A stretch of DNA of 12,308 nt from Prevotellaceae bacterium (GTDB lineage: Bacteria; Bacteroidota; Bacteroidia; Bacteroidales; UBA932): assembly GCA_031279735.1 (NCBI GenBank), contig JAITHX010000076.1, positions 1-12,308 on the forward strand, given 5' to 3'. Positions within the stretch are counted from its first letter, which is position 1, and each line of letters begins with the position of its first letter. The position numbers were made by a program, and so were the translations under genes. Positions 1 to 8,400 of this stretch are shown one piece after another. The notes under the pieces are model-generated. The model saw only the letters and a program-made list of their open reading frames with translations, ran no database searches and was not told where the DNA came from.

Positions 1-55
1 TTACGAATTACGACCGGCTTCGGCTGTATGTCCGCAGTCGGGACGTAATTCGTAA
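1..55. repeat. Inverted heptad repeat around a GC-rich core
   Basis: TTACGAATTACG at 1-12 is the exact reverse complement of CGTAATTCGTAA at 44-55. The 31 bases between them are GC-rich and contain CCGGCTTCGG, a small stem-loop of its own. The left arm may continue beyond the window edge. The layout, heptads pointing outward on both sides of a GC-rich core, resembles the repeat at the right end of the window. It could form a 12-bp hairpin in RNA or mark a small non-autonomous repeat element; the sequence alone does not decide. Confidence 0.6.
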
Positions 56-71
56 TTCGTAATTCGTAATT
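44..71. repeat. Heptad array, unit CGTAATT x4
   Basis: Four perfect, contiguous copies of CGTAATT. The first two copies also form the right arm of the inverted repeat at 1-55. The unit shares AATT with the other heptad arrays in this window but has its own trinucleotide. Confidence 0.9.
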
Positions 72-163
72 GAAATCTGTGTCATCTGTGTGCTAAAAAT
101 CCGAACTGCATCCTTTATAAATTATTTCTAACACATCCCTTAGGAGTGATAGAGCCGGACGGC

Positions 164-191
164 AATTCTTAATTCTTAATTTTTAATTCTT
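164..191. repeat. Heptad array AATTCTT x4 at the xylanase stop codon
   Basis: Four contiguous 7-bp units: AATTCTT, AATTCTT, AATTTTT, AATTCTT. The xylanase stop codon (TAA on the minus strand, 190-192) overlaps the last unit, so the array begins inside the end of the reading frame. The same unit fills the gap upstream of the same gene at 2438-2470, so the xylanase gene is flanked on both sides by one repeat type in the same orientation. Confidence 0.9.
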
Positions 192-2430
192 AATTTCCTG
201 TCGCCAGTGTTCCGGGAAAATCGGCGCTTACATCTTTTCCCGCCAGTCCGTCGGCAAAACCTTTATAAGCATGTTTGCGAGCGTAATCGGCGTCCCAAAG
301 ACATGGAGCGTCATTTGTCAGCCAGTATTGATGTTCCTTTTCATTGTCTGAAACGCCCCAAACAGTGATTCCGTAGCGCCGCGTTTCGGGGATATATCTG
401 TTATACGCTGCTGCGACAAAGCGATATAGCTCCGCTTGCTGCGCGTACTGTTCCGCCGTTGGCGAAATCGGCGATTCGGGATTCTCCGAATTGGCTATGG
501 CAACGTCAAGTTCCGTTATTTTTATCAGTTTGCCCGTAGCCGCCAATTTTTGGAACATCGTTTTGATGCCGACGGTATCCGTCCAGTTGACATTAAGGTG
601 CATTTGAGTGCCGATGCCGTCGATGACTGCGCCTTCGCTTTCGATGAAATTCACATAATCAATCAAGCCGTCGATTTTCGCGCCGCTTGCCGATTCAAGT
701 CCGTATTCATTGATAAACAGTTTGGCATCGGGGTCGGCTTGTCGCGCCCATCGGAAAGATTTCACGGCATAATCCCGTCCCAAATAATATTGCCAGTAGA
801 AGACACTGGCGGCTTGCATGTTTTCTTCGCCCTGGCGCAAAGTTCCGTTGTCGTTCACGGGTTCGTTTATAACGTCCCATGCGGCGACTTTTCCTTTGAA
901 ATGCGCAACTGTTCCGGCGATATATTGATGCAGGACATTTTCAAGGATTTCCGCCTTCTCTTCCATAGGTTTTTCAATAACGACCGGGCCTGCCCGATGC
1001 GATCGAGATGCGGCGGCTTTTTCCGTCACTTTCACATCGTCCACAAAATAGGCGACGCCTGCTGTTTTTCCCAAATCGAAACTGAATTTAACCGCATTTG
1101 CTCCCTCCTTGTATTCCGGCGTGAAATCGAAAGAAATCTGTTTCCATGTCGCGCCGGTATTGAACAGAGCGCTCGCGCCCGAACCGTCCCAATCTTGCCA
1201 TGGCCATTCGTTCGCGAATCCGGGGAATGAAATGCGTCCTCTGCCGTCGATATCCGATTTGATCCGGAACGACATGGTGTATGTTTTGGCGGGATCGAGA
1301 CGAATCTCGCCGGTTTGGAACTGCAAGTCCCATTCGTTAGCCGAGGCATCGTCGGCGATTCCCTGCAGTCCATAGTTTCCCTCGAACTTGGCGTCGGCAG
1401 TTACGGTAATTCCTCCGCTCGGATTAGGCGCGCTCCAGTCGCTAAGGTCGCCTTTTTCGAAGTTGCCGTTGGACACATAATTCAATTCGGCGGGCGCGGC
1501 ATCCAAATCTATCACGACGGCATTGTCGATCCAGTAGGTTACGGATGGATTTTTGCCGAGCAGAAGTCGGAAAGTCATGGAATTGTTATCTGTCGAAGCC
1601 AGCATGGCGCCTGTCGTTTCGGGATTGATTGTCACTTGCGTCCATGCAGCCGACACGGGCGCAAGTTCTTCGCCGTTTATCCACGGATACTGATTGCCCA
1701 AATCGCTGTCGGGGAAATCAATGCCTACGGCGCCTGAGCCGGAAGCTTTTATCCAGAACGAAATTTCGTAATGATGTCCGTTTATAATCGGAAAAGCGGG
1801 GCTTGTCAGCTGCGCGTCGTATTTGCCGCTTGCGCCGTCGCCGATTATCGCCTTCAGGGAATGAGTTCCCTCGATTGCGGCATCGTCGGCTATTGAATAA
1901 TCCTGCGCATTGAAATTAGGCGAGAAGCCTCCCGTGCCGTTTTCAAAACCGCCGTCTATGAGACTTTCGCCAGCCGGACCAGGCACAATCGTCGGCGCTA
2001 TCAATGAGTTCAGATAACCGGCCTGCTGCTGGTTGTGCCACACGAGCGTATGTCCGTAAACCGTCAGACCGGACTGTTGCAGCGCCGCAACAACGGGATC
2101 GACTTTGGAGAAATCCAGCGTTCCGTCATTTTTCATCAGTGCGGACTGTTTCATTTCGTTGCCGGGAGAGACGTCGTCAAAGTTCCGGTTGACGATATTC
2201 CGATAAGTTTCATCGTTCATATACAGATTAAAATCAATTCCCGCGCCCAGTTTGAAGTCGGCATAAGCGTTTAAGGCTTCGTAGCGGGAGATTTTTTCCT
2301 GCAGTCCCAGCGGCAAATCCTTTGCATCCGGATGCGTGTAGTGGTCGCCCCATTCCATTTTTTCGTCATAGCAGGCGTATAAACCGGCGGCTGCCAGCAA
2401 TGCAGCCATTATTTTGCGTATATTATTCAT
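190..2430 (-). CDS. GH10 endo-beta-1,4-xylanase lipoprotein with two CBM4/9-type modules inserted in the catalytic domain
   Basis: Predicted retaining endo-xylanase that cuts the beta-1,4-xylan backbone at the cell surface. The signal peptide ends in lipobox LYAC with lipidated Cys20, followed by acidic residues (YDE) that fit surface export. The GH10 barrel starts at about residue 45 and includes GHTLVWHNQ (126-134). It is then interrupted at about 150-475 by two beta-sandwich carbohydrate-binding modules of the CBM4/9 type, each opening with a G-x-FE motif (GGFENG at 160, NGNFEKG at 321) and carrying a similar aromatic patch (YPWING, WPWQDW). The barrel resumes with DVINEPVND (519-527; acid/base Glu523), IGTQMH (606-611), ITELDVAI (638-645; nucleophile Glu640) and WGVSD (691-695). 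Both catalytic glutamates are present, so the enzyme should be active. The split layout is known from Prevotella and Bacteroides Xyn10 enzymes. It is the last gene of the operon, 40 bp after the glycan-binding gene. Confidence 0.95.
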   Translation of the reverse strand: MNNIRKIMAALLAAAGLYACYDEKMEWGDHYTHPDAKDLPLGLQEKISRYEALNAYADFKLGAGIDFNLYMNDETYRNIVNRNFDDVSPGNEMKQSALMKNDGTLDFSKVDPVVAALQQSGLTVYGHTLVWHNQQQAGYLNSLIAPTIVPGPAGESLIDGGFENGTGGFSPNFNAQDYSIADDAAIEGTHSLKAIIGDGASGKYDAQLTSPAFPIINGHHYEISFWIKASGSGAVGIDFPDSDLGNQYPWINGEELAPVSAAWTQVTINPETTGAMLASTDNNSMTFRLLLGKNPSVTYWIDNAVVIDLDAAPAELNYVSNGNFEKGDLSDWSAPNPSGGITVTADAKFEGNYGLQGIADDASANEWDLQFQTGEIRLDPAKTYTMSFRIKSDIDGRGRISFPGFANEWPWQDWDGSGASALFNTGATWKQISFDFTPEYKEGANAVKFSFDLGKTAGVAYFVDDVKVTEKAAASRSHRAGPVVIEKPMEEKAEILENVLHQYIAGTVAHFKGKVAAWDVINEPVNDNGTLRQGEENMQAASVFYWQYYLGRDYAVKSFRWARQADPDAKLFINEYGLESASGAKIDGLIDYVNFIESEGAVIDGIGTQMHLNVNWTDTVGIKTMFQKLAATGKLIKITELDVAIANSENPESPISPTAEQYAQQAELYRFVAAAYNRYIPETRRYGITVWGVSDNEKEHQYWLTNDAPCLWDADYARKHAYKGFADGLAGKDVSADFPGTLATGN

Positions 2431-2470
2431 GATTCCTAATTCTTAATTCTTAATTCTTAATTCTTAATTC
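2431..2470. repeat. Heptad array filling the gap between the glycan-binding and xylanase genes
   Basis: The whole 40-bp gap reads in 7-bp register as GATTCCT, four AATTCTT units, then AATTC, where the stop codon of the upstream gene begins. No base lies outside the array. On the coding strand the xylanase start is preceded by repeated AAGAATT and a final TAGGAATC before ATG, so any ribosome-binding determinant of the xylanase lies in repeat sequence. Weak A-rich purine stretches (TAGGA, AAGAA) are the only candidates. Confidence 0.9.
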
Positions 2471-3766
2471 CTATTCGGGGAAGTCGCTGTATGCGGGTTT
2501 TGCAAGCGGCACGAAACGGATATTGTCGAAATAGATTTTTTCCGTAGCCGGCACTGCGTCGAAAACATCGGGAATACCGCTGTTTTCGAACCACGGACCT
2601 GCTTGTTTGTACGAAGCCGACGACATGGAGCTTACCACGTCGTCCAGTGTTTTGCCTTCGTAATCCGCGCTCAGGCTGAACGGCAAAGTGACGGTAAACC
2701 AGCAGCCCGGATTTTCAAATGCCGCCGCACTGTATGCGCCGTTCATATAGACGGGCTGGTAGAGCATACAGTATCTGCTTGCGCCTGATCCGTCGGCCAT
2801 CACAAAACGTATAATGCCTGAATTCCATGCGCCTTCCACATATATATCCATCTGTATTCCGCATTGGTCGGCGGAGGCGGAGGCGGGTATTTTGTCCGTG
2901 ATATTTGAAAAGATAGCGTTGGAGTTGAGCCAGAAACGCTGGTCGCCGCTGGCGGCGAGGTTTCCGCCGGCGTTGAATGCCTGATAGCCGCCCTGCGATT
3001 TGGGCAGGTTGCCCGAAGCGGGAATAGTTGCGGTTAAAGCCGTATTGTCGATACCCGAACCCCATGAATAGTTCTGCACGTTGTCGAAGTTGTGCACTAA
3101 GCCTTCCTTGTAGTTGAAATAGGCGGGGGAGTAAGCTCCGCCGTTCGCTCCGACAACCGTGACCGAGCCGCTTTCGGCAATACCTGCGGGAACGGTTACT
3201 TTGACCCATGTTCCTTTTTCGTCGTCGGACGAAATGTTTGTTCCCTCTTTGCCTCCGGGGAAAGTCACCTGTTTCGCTTCGTGCAGTCCGGTGCCGTAGA
3301 TGACTATTTCTTCGCCGGCTTGCGGCATGGTGTGCGAAATTCTCGTAACGACGGGTGCTGCGGCTCTGATTTCAAAAGGATAAACCAGCCGGTTGCTTTC
3401 GGTTTTAACGAGCTGGATCGTATTGCGAACATTGTCGGGGGCATCCATGACGGGCACATCCGCCGAAATCTGTATCATCATCGAATTGTCGGAAATGAAT
3501 ACCGGATTGAAATAGCAGCTTTTGCCGTTGACAAACGCTTTGGTTACACCGACGAAACCGCTGCCTTGCAGTCGGATGATCTGTCCGAGTCGGGCAAATG
3601 TCACTTCGCGGTCGGGAACGGAGGATTGCGCGTCTTCCAAAAAAATCTTTGCAATCGTTAAGGGGGCGTCCTGTTTTTCGTTTTCGCACGAGGCGAAAGA
3701 AACGACGGCGAGCAGCAGTCCCAAAACAAGATTGCGAGACCTATTATTATAAGGTATATTTTTCAT
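2471..3766 (-). CDS. Surface glycan-binding lipoprotein with tandem IPT/TIG domains (XusE / SGBP-B type)
   Basis: Non-catalytic outer-surface lipoprotein predicted to hold xylan for the neighbouring enzyme and transporter. The signal peptide ends in lipobox FASC (Cys27), followed by ENE, acidic residues consistent with surface export. Two immunoglobulin-like IPT/TIG domains follow at about 37-133 and 137-219; the second shows the typical GEEIVIYGTGL stretch. The C-terminal domain (about 223-420) contains FDNVQNYSWGSG near its start, a tryptophan/tyrosine-rich middle, and closes with EKIYFDNIRFVP, as seen in SGBP-B-like glycan-binding domains. The gene lies 20 bp after susD and 40 bp before the xylanase, the position of xusE in xylan loci. 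Family placement is by recognition of the fold pattern; ligand specificity is inferred from the adjacent xylanase. Confidence 0.85.
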   Translation of the reverse strand: MKNIPYNNRSRNLVLGLLLAVVSFASCENEKQDAPLTIAKIFLEDAQSSVPDREVTFARLGQIIRLQGSGFVGVTKAFVNGKSCYFNPVFISDNSMMIQISADVPVMDAPDNVRNTIQLVKTESNRLVYPFEIRAAAPVVTRISHTMPQAGEEIVIYGTGLHEAKQVTFPGGKEGTNISSDDEKGTWVKVTVPAGIAESGSVTVVGANGGAYSPAYFNYKEGLVHNFDNVQNYSWGSGIDNTALTATIPASGNLPKSQGGYQAFNAGGNLAASGDQRFWLNSNAIFSNITDKIPASASADQCGIQMDIYVEGAWNSGIIRFVMADGSGASRYCMLYQPVYMNGAYSAAAFENPGCWFTVTLPFSLSADYEGKTLDDVVSSMSSASYKQAGPWFENSGIPDVFDAVPATEKIYFDNIRFVPLAKPAYSDFPE

Positions 3767-3768
3767 GT

Positions 3769-3776
3769 CTTTCCTT
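3769..3776 (-). promoter_or_regulatory. Shine-Dalgarno-like site of the glycan-binding gene
   Basis: On the minus strand AAGGAAAG lies 2 nt before the ATG at 3766, so the AGGA core is about 6 nt from it. It supports this start codon. Such sites are optional in Bacteroidota, so its strength is uncertain. Confidence 0.5.
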
Positions 3777-3786
3777 TTATTAATGG

Positions 3787-5472
3787 TTAAAACAAATCTG
3801 TAATTCTGTTTTCCGTAAATTCAAACGGCACCGGCTTTTCTCCGAGTTTAGGATTTTGAAGCAGTTCCGATTCGGGATACGGCAATTTGAAAATAGCCGG
3901 CGTAGCCGTTCCCACGGCGCGCGTTCCGGCATCGCGTTCCGGGTCTATCCTCAGGTTGTTGGGCGCATCGAACAAATAGGGAGGCACTGTGCCGCGGTTC
4001 TGGGCATTCAGGTAATTGATTACTTCCTGCTGTCGGTAATAGGCGCGGGCAACCAGATCGTACCAGTAGCGTCCTTCGAGGCAAAATTCTATGCGACGTT
4101 CGTGGCGCAGGTCATCCCATGTAATGCTTGTTTTTGCGGACAGTCCGGCGCGGACGCGCACTCTGTTGAAGTATTCCATGGCGGCTTCGTCGGACGTGGA
4201 GGCGCTGTTGCCGAGCGCCGCTTCCGCATAATTCAAATACACTTCCGCGAGACGCAGCATGTAATTGTCGTAAGCCGAGTTCATGCGTCCGATGGCGGGA
4301 TTGTCCTTGTTCGAGCCGGTCACTCCTTTTTTTACGCTCAGCCAGCGCGGAGCCGCCGAGAAAGTCGCCTCGTTGTAGGTCAATCCTCCGTTTGCCTTGT
4401 TTATTTCGGGATAATGGTCGCCGTTGCCCATCCATGTCGCTTTGCGGCGGATGGTGTCGTTCGGTTCATACTCCTTAATCATATCGTAGGGACATCCGGT
4501 TCCGCCGCCGCCCCAAGCTGCGTCGTCGCCGGTGACCGCCGAGCCGAATGCAAAATACGCCTGGTGCGTATTGATCAGTCCGTAACCGGTCGAGCTGTTC
4601 AGTCCGGGCACCCATTGGAGGGCGAAGAGCGATTCGGCGTTATTGTTGTTTTCAATCTTGAACAAGTCGGCGTAATTATCCATCAGTTTGTACGCTCCGC
4701 TGTTCAGTACTTTTTCGGCGGCTTTTTTCGCCAGATTCAGATACGCTGCGTCGCGCGTGCCGCAATTAGGGTTTTCGCCGTATTTGGAAGCTGCAAAACC
4801 GGAATAGTCCAGATACAGACGCGACAACATTCCGAAAGCGCTGTAACGGGTCACATGTCCGGCCTGTCCTGCCGTTTCGGGCAAATATTTTGCTGCAAAT
4901 TCCAAATCGCGAATGGCATATTCGTAAACATCCTTTTTGGGATTCGTGTTCACTATGGGATTTTCAATCAGCGCCTGTTCGTTGTCCACAATAATCGCGT
5001 CGCCCCAAAGCGATGCCAGATACCAGTAGGCAGTTCCCCGCATGTAGCGCGCTTCGGCAATATGCCGATTTTTCACTTCCTGCGCCGCCCGGCTTTCTTC
5101 TATGGTTTTCACAACGCCCGTAGCTCGTCCGGCAACGGTGTAGAGGGATGTCCACGCGCTGACCAGCGGTCCCGTCAATCCGGTAATGGACAAATCGCTG
5201 AACGGATAGATATAATCGGAATAAGGCGCGTTCAGGTTATAAGCCATGCCGTCGCCCAGTCCGAAATAAAAGTTGCTGTTGAAGCCGTACCAAGCCCTGT
5301 TGTAGAGCGGAGCGGTAAGCATGGGAAGATTTTCTTCAGTCAGTGTGCTTCCAACGATATAGTTGCTCGGTTCGTTTTCCAGAAAACCGTCGCAGGAGTT
5401 CAGCGACACTGCAATCGCTGCAATCACTGCAATCAGAAGATGCGTCGAAAAAAATGTTTTTTTAGTTTTCAT
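3787..5472 (-). CDS. SusD/RagB-family nutrient-binding outer-membrane lipoprotein
   Basis: Surface lid of the SusC channel; it binds oligosaccharides, here probably xylo-oligosaccharides, and delivers them to the transporter. The chosen ATG (5472) gives 561 residues with a proper signal peptide, lipobox LNSC (Cys27) and the usual CDGFLENEPSN start of the mature protein. An upstream in-frame ATG at 5589 would overlap the SusC gene by 101 bp and put 39 unrelated residues before the signal peptide. Family marks: the TPR-like helical segment EARYMRGTAYWYLASLWGD (about 140-158), YMLRLAEVYLNYAEA (404-418), the hallmark RRIEFCLEGRYWYDLV (459-474), and the C-terminal YPESELLQNPKL (532-543). It starts 16 bp after susC with AGGA at good spacing, so the pair is co-transcribed. 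It resembles XusB/XusD proteins by context; ligand is inferred. Confidence 0.95.
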   Translation of the reverse strand: MKTKKTFFSTHLLIAVIAAIAVSLNSCDGFLENEPSNYIVGSTLTEENLPMLTAPLYNRAWYGFNSNFYFGLGDGMAYNLNAPYSDYIYPFSDLSITGLTGPLVSAWTSLYTVAGRATGVVKTIEESRAAQEVKNRHIAEARYMRGTAYWYLASLWGDAIIVDNEQALIENPIVNTNPKKDVYEYAIRDLEFAAKYLPETAGQAGHVTRYSAFGMLSRLYLDYSGFAASKYGENPNCGTRDAAYLNLAKKAAEKVLNSGAYKLMDNYADLFKIENNNNAESLFALQWVPGLNSSTGYGLINTHQAYFAFGSAVTGDDAAWGGGGTGCPYDMIKEYEPNDTIRRKATWMGNGDHYPEINKANGGLTYNEATFSAAPRWLSVKKGVTGSNKDNPAIGRMNSAYDNYMLRLAEVYLNYAEAALGNSASTSDEAAMEYFNRVRVRAGLSAKTSITWDDLRHERRIEFCLEGRYWYDLVARAYYRQQEVINYLNAQNRGTVPPYLFDAPNNLRIDPERDAGTRAVGTATPAIFKLPYPESELLQNPKLGEKPVPFEFTENRITDLF

Positions 5473-5475
5473 CGT

Positions 5476-5479
5476 TCCT
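5476..5479 (-). promoter_or_regulatory. Shine-Dalgarno-like AGGA deciding the susD start
   Basis: The 16-bp gap between the SusC and SusD genes contains ACAGGA, with AGGA ending 3 nt before ATG at 5472. Together with the signal peptide beginning at that codon, it favours this start over the in-frame ATG at 5589. Confidence 0.5.
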
Positions 5480-5488
5480 GTATTTTTT

Positions 5489-8400
5489 TTAGAATGAAAC
5501 ATTAAGTCCAAAAGTATAAATGCGCGGAGAGGGATAGCGTCCGTTGTCCACGCCGGTGAGCATGGAGCCTTGATAGCCGTAGGAAACACCGATTTCGGGA
5601 TCGAAACCGCGATATTTCGTAAAAGTGTAGAGATTTTGCAGATTGACGTAAACCTTAACGCTGGCGACGCCTATCTTTTGCGTCCATTGCTGCGGGAAAT
5701 TATATCCCAGCGAAACATTTTGGATTCTCAGATAGGAACCGTCCTCGATAAAACGGTCGGAGAACGCAAAATCGTAATCGGAAGTGGCGGTCGATAGCGG
5801 CAGGCGCGGCGAGCGGGACGCTCCTCCCGCGATTCTCACGTTGCGGTAGTCGTCGGGTCCGTTCGGATCAATCAAGTCGATTCTTGCGTAATCCAGCGCT
5901 GTTGAGAACAGGTTGGAAATATTGCGACGCGGATTTTCCATGTAGCGGCGGGCGTAATTCACCGCGTCGTTTCCGTAAACTCCCGTGAGCTGGAAGGAGA
6001 AGTCGATGTTTTTATATGTAAACGTACTGCCTATGCCGTATGTGAATTTCGGTTCGGGATTGCCTATGAAAGCGCGATCCTGTTCGTTGATGACCCCGTC
6101 GTTGTTCAGGTCGCTGTAGATGTAGTCTCCGATCCATACGCCGCTTGTTTTGTCTATGGGCAAGTCCGACATGACGGGCGTGCGCACGATTTCGCCATTG
6201 TCGTTTTTGCGATAGAAATCGGTGGCTTTTTCGAAACGTCCTATGACTTTGTAACCGAAGAACTGCCCGACAGGTTGTCCTTCGACGGAACGGTTGATGA
6301 CGGTTTGACCGGTCATGCCCCATGAATTGTCGTCAACCCTGCCGAGAATCTGTGCCGACGAATTGCCGCCGATGTTCAGCACTTTGTTTCTGTTCAGGGA
6401 GAAATTGACGCTGGAACGCCAGCTGAAATTCCGGTTCTCGACGTTGACCGTATTCAATGTGATTTCAATTCCCGCGTTTTGCAGCGAACCCACGTTTCCC
6501 CACGCCAGATTTCGTTCATAAAGAAGATAGTCCGGCACATACACGTACATCAGCAAGTCGGCTGTCTTTTTGCGATACCAGTCGAATACGAGTTCCACCC
6601 TGTTTTTCAGCAGCGACAGGTCGATGCCCGCGTTCATCGAAGCGGTGGTCTCCCACGTGACGTTTTCGTTCGACATGTTGTCGGCATACAGTCCAGCGCC
6701 CCACGGCGTTGTGGCGATGCCGTAGCGCATCATGTATGAAAAATGATCCGGAATGTTCTGGTTGCCCACTTGTCCGTAACCGAGACGCAATTTCAGGTTG
6801 TTGATCGTCGCGTTGTCCTTCAGAAACGCCTCTTCCGACACTCGCCATGCAAGCGCCGCCGAAGGAAAGGTTCCCCAGCGGCGCCCCTGCGCAAAGTTCG
6901 TCGAACCGTCGCGCCGCAGAGTGACGGTCAGCAGATAACGGTTGTCATACGAATAAAATACACGTCCGAATATGCCAACGAAGGGCAGGGCTCCGCTGTA
7001 ACCGTCGTTGGCGGCAGTCGTTGCGTCGCCGAGCGTCAAGTCGGTCGAACCGTTGGCGGGATAACCGCTGCGCAAGCCCATCAGATACGACCAGACGGAC
7101 TTTTGGAGTTCTCCTCCGAGCAATGCGGTAAGTTTGTGAACATCGTTGAAAGTGCGGTCGTAAGTCAGGGTATTTGTCCAGCCCCAGTATTTATTGTATT
7201 GCTTGGTAAACCGCCCTTCATTCATGTCGCTGAATTGGGATTGCGACAGCCGGTATGTGGGCTGGAAACGATAGCCGTTGGAAGTGTTGTAATTCAACGA
7301 CAATTCGCTCCTGAACTTCAGTCCCTCCGCCGCGCCGCCCGGCGTGATTTCAGCGTAAGTGTTGCCGCGTATTCCGTACGTTTCGTTGTGATTGTCTATT
7401 AGAAGCGCCATCGCTACGGGGTTGGTCGGCATAAACTGCTCGTCCGATGCGGCAAACGAGCCGTCGGCATTGCGTACCGGCACATCGGGCGTAGTGCGGA
7501 GAGCCACCTGTATCAGCGACTGGTCGGAAACGGTCAGTTTTTGAAACGTGTTCGAGAACGAGAAATTGATACCGGTCTTTAGCCATTTTTTCGCTTGCGC
7601 GTCGAAGTTGCCCGATAAATTGTAGCGTCTGAATCCCGAACCGGTTGCAATACCGTCCTGGTTCGAGTAGCCCGCTCCGAGACTATAAGTGTTCGCCTCG
7701 TTTCCGCCGCCTATGGAAACATTGTGGCTGTGCATCATGGCGGTGTTAAACATCTCGTTTTGCCAGTCGGTGCCTTCGCCAAGCAGGTCGGGACGGACGA
7801 AATGGTTGTTATAGTCGATCATTCCGTTGTCGGCAAGCACATTCCTGTGCGCGGCATATTCCCGCAGGTTCAGCACGTCCAGTTTTTTCGGTATTTGCTG
7901 CCAGCCGGCATAGCCGTTGTAGGCTACTGTCGCCCCGCCCTTTTGTCCGCGTCTGGTTGTAATCAGGATCACGCCGTTGGCGGCGCGGGAACCGTAAATT
8001 GCCGCAGCCGAAGCGTCTTTCAGGATGTCCATGGAAACAATGTCGGACGGATTGATGGAAAGCAGAGGATTGGTATTGACGTTTCCGCCCGAACCGCCCT
8101 CTATGACTGCGCCGTCTATGACGTAAATCGGATCGGTGGATGCGTTCAGCGAACTGATTCCCCGAATACGGATAGACGTTGTAGCGCCCGGCATTCCGGA
8201 GTTTTGCTGCACCTGCACTCCCGCCGCGCGTCCCTGCAACACCTGATCGAGCGACGTGGGAACGGATTTTTGGATAGCCTCGCTTTTTATTGATGCGACA
8301 GCGCCGGTCAGGTCGCTCTTTTTCATTGTGCCGTAGCCTACCACCACGACCTCCTCCAGCGCTTTGGCTTCCTCGAACTCCATCGTCACATTGACGACAG

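Larger units (their letters stand above)
1..189. other. Gene-free region downstream of the xylanase operon
   Basis: I see no gene here. The stretch holds an inverted repeat (1-12 with 44-55), a CGTAATT heptad array (44-71), a short direct repeat in which ATCTGTGT occurs twice (around 75-91), a small GC-rich palindrome GCCGGACGGC (154-163), and an AATTCTT heptad array (164-191) that runs into the xylanase stop codon. I see no convincing intrinsic terminator for the operon: neither the 4-bp stem of the GC palindrome nor any other hairpin is followed by a U-tract on the minus strand. Transcription may therefore end at the inverted repeat, end by a factor-dependent route, or continue beyond the window. 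Confidence 0.6.

Noticed and set aside
436..1230. Plus-strand open frame of 264 codons opposite the xylanase
   Set aside because: The opposite strand carries both GH10 catalytic motifs in this range; the plus-strand translation shows no recognisable motif or signal peptide.
3856..5505. Plus-strand open frame of 549 codons opposite susD
   Set aside because: It mirrors a clear SusD gene, has Cys/Arg/His-rich composition without any domain pattern, and no other plus-strand gene exists nearby. Long antisense frames arise here from the codon bias of the real gene.
5473..5589. Upstream start for the SusD gene at 5589
   Set aside because: Would overlap susC by 101 bp and place 39 residues before a complete lipoprotein signal peptide; AGGA before 5472 supports the shorter form.
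6743..8293. Plus-strand open frames (219 and 189 codons) opposite susC
   Set aside because: Shadows of the SusC barrel and plug coding sequence; translations lack any family pattern.
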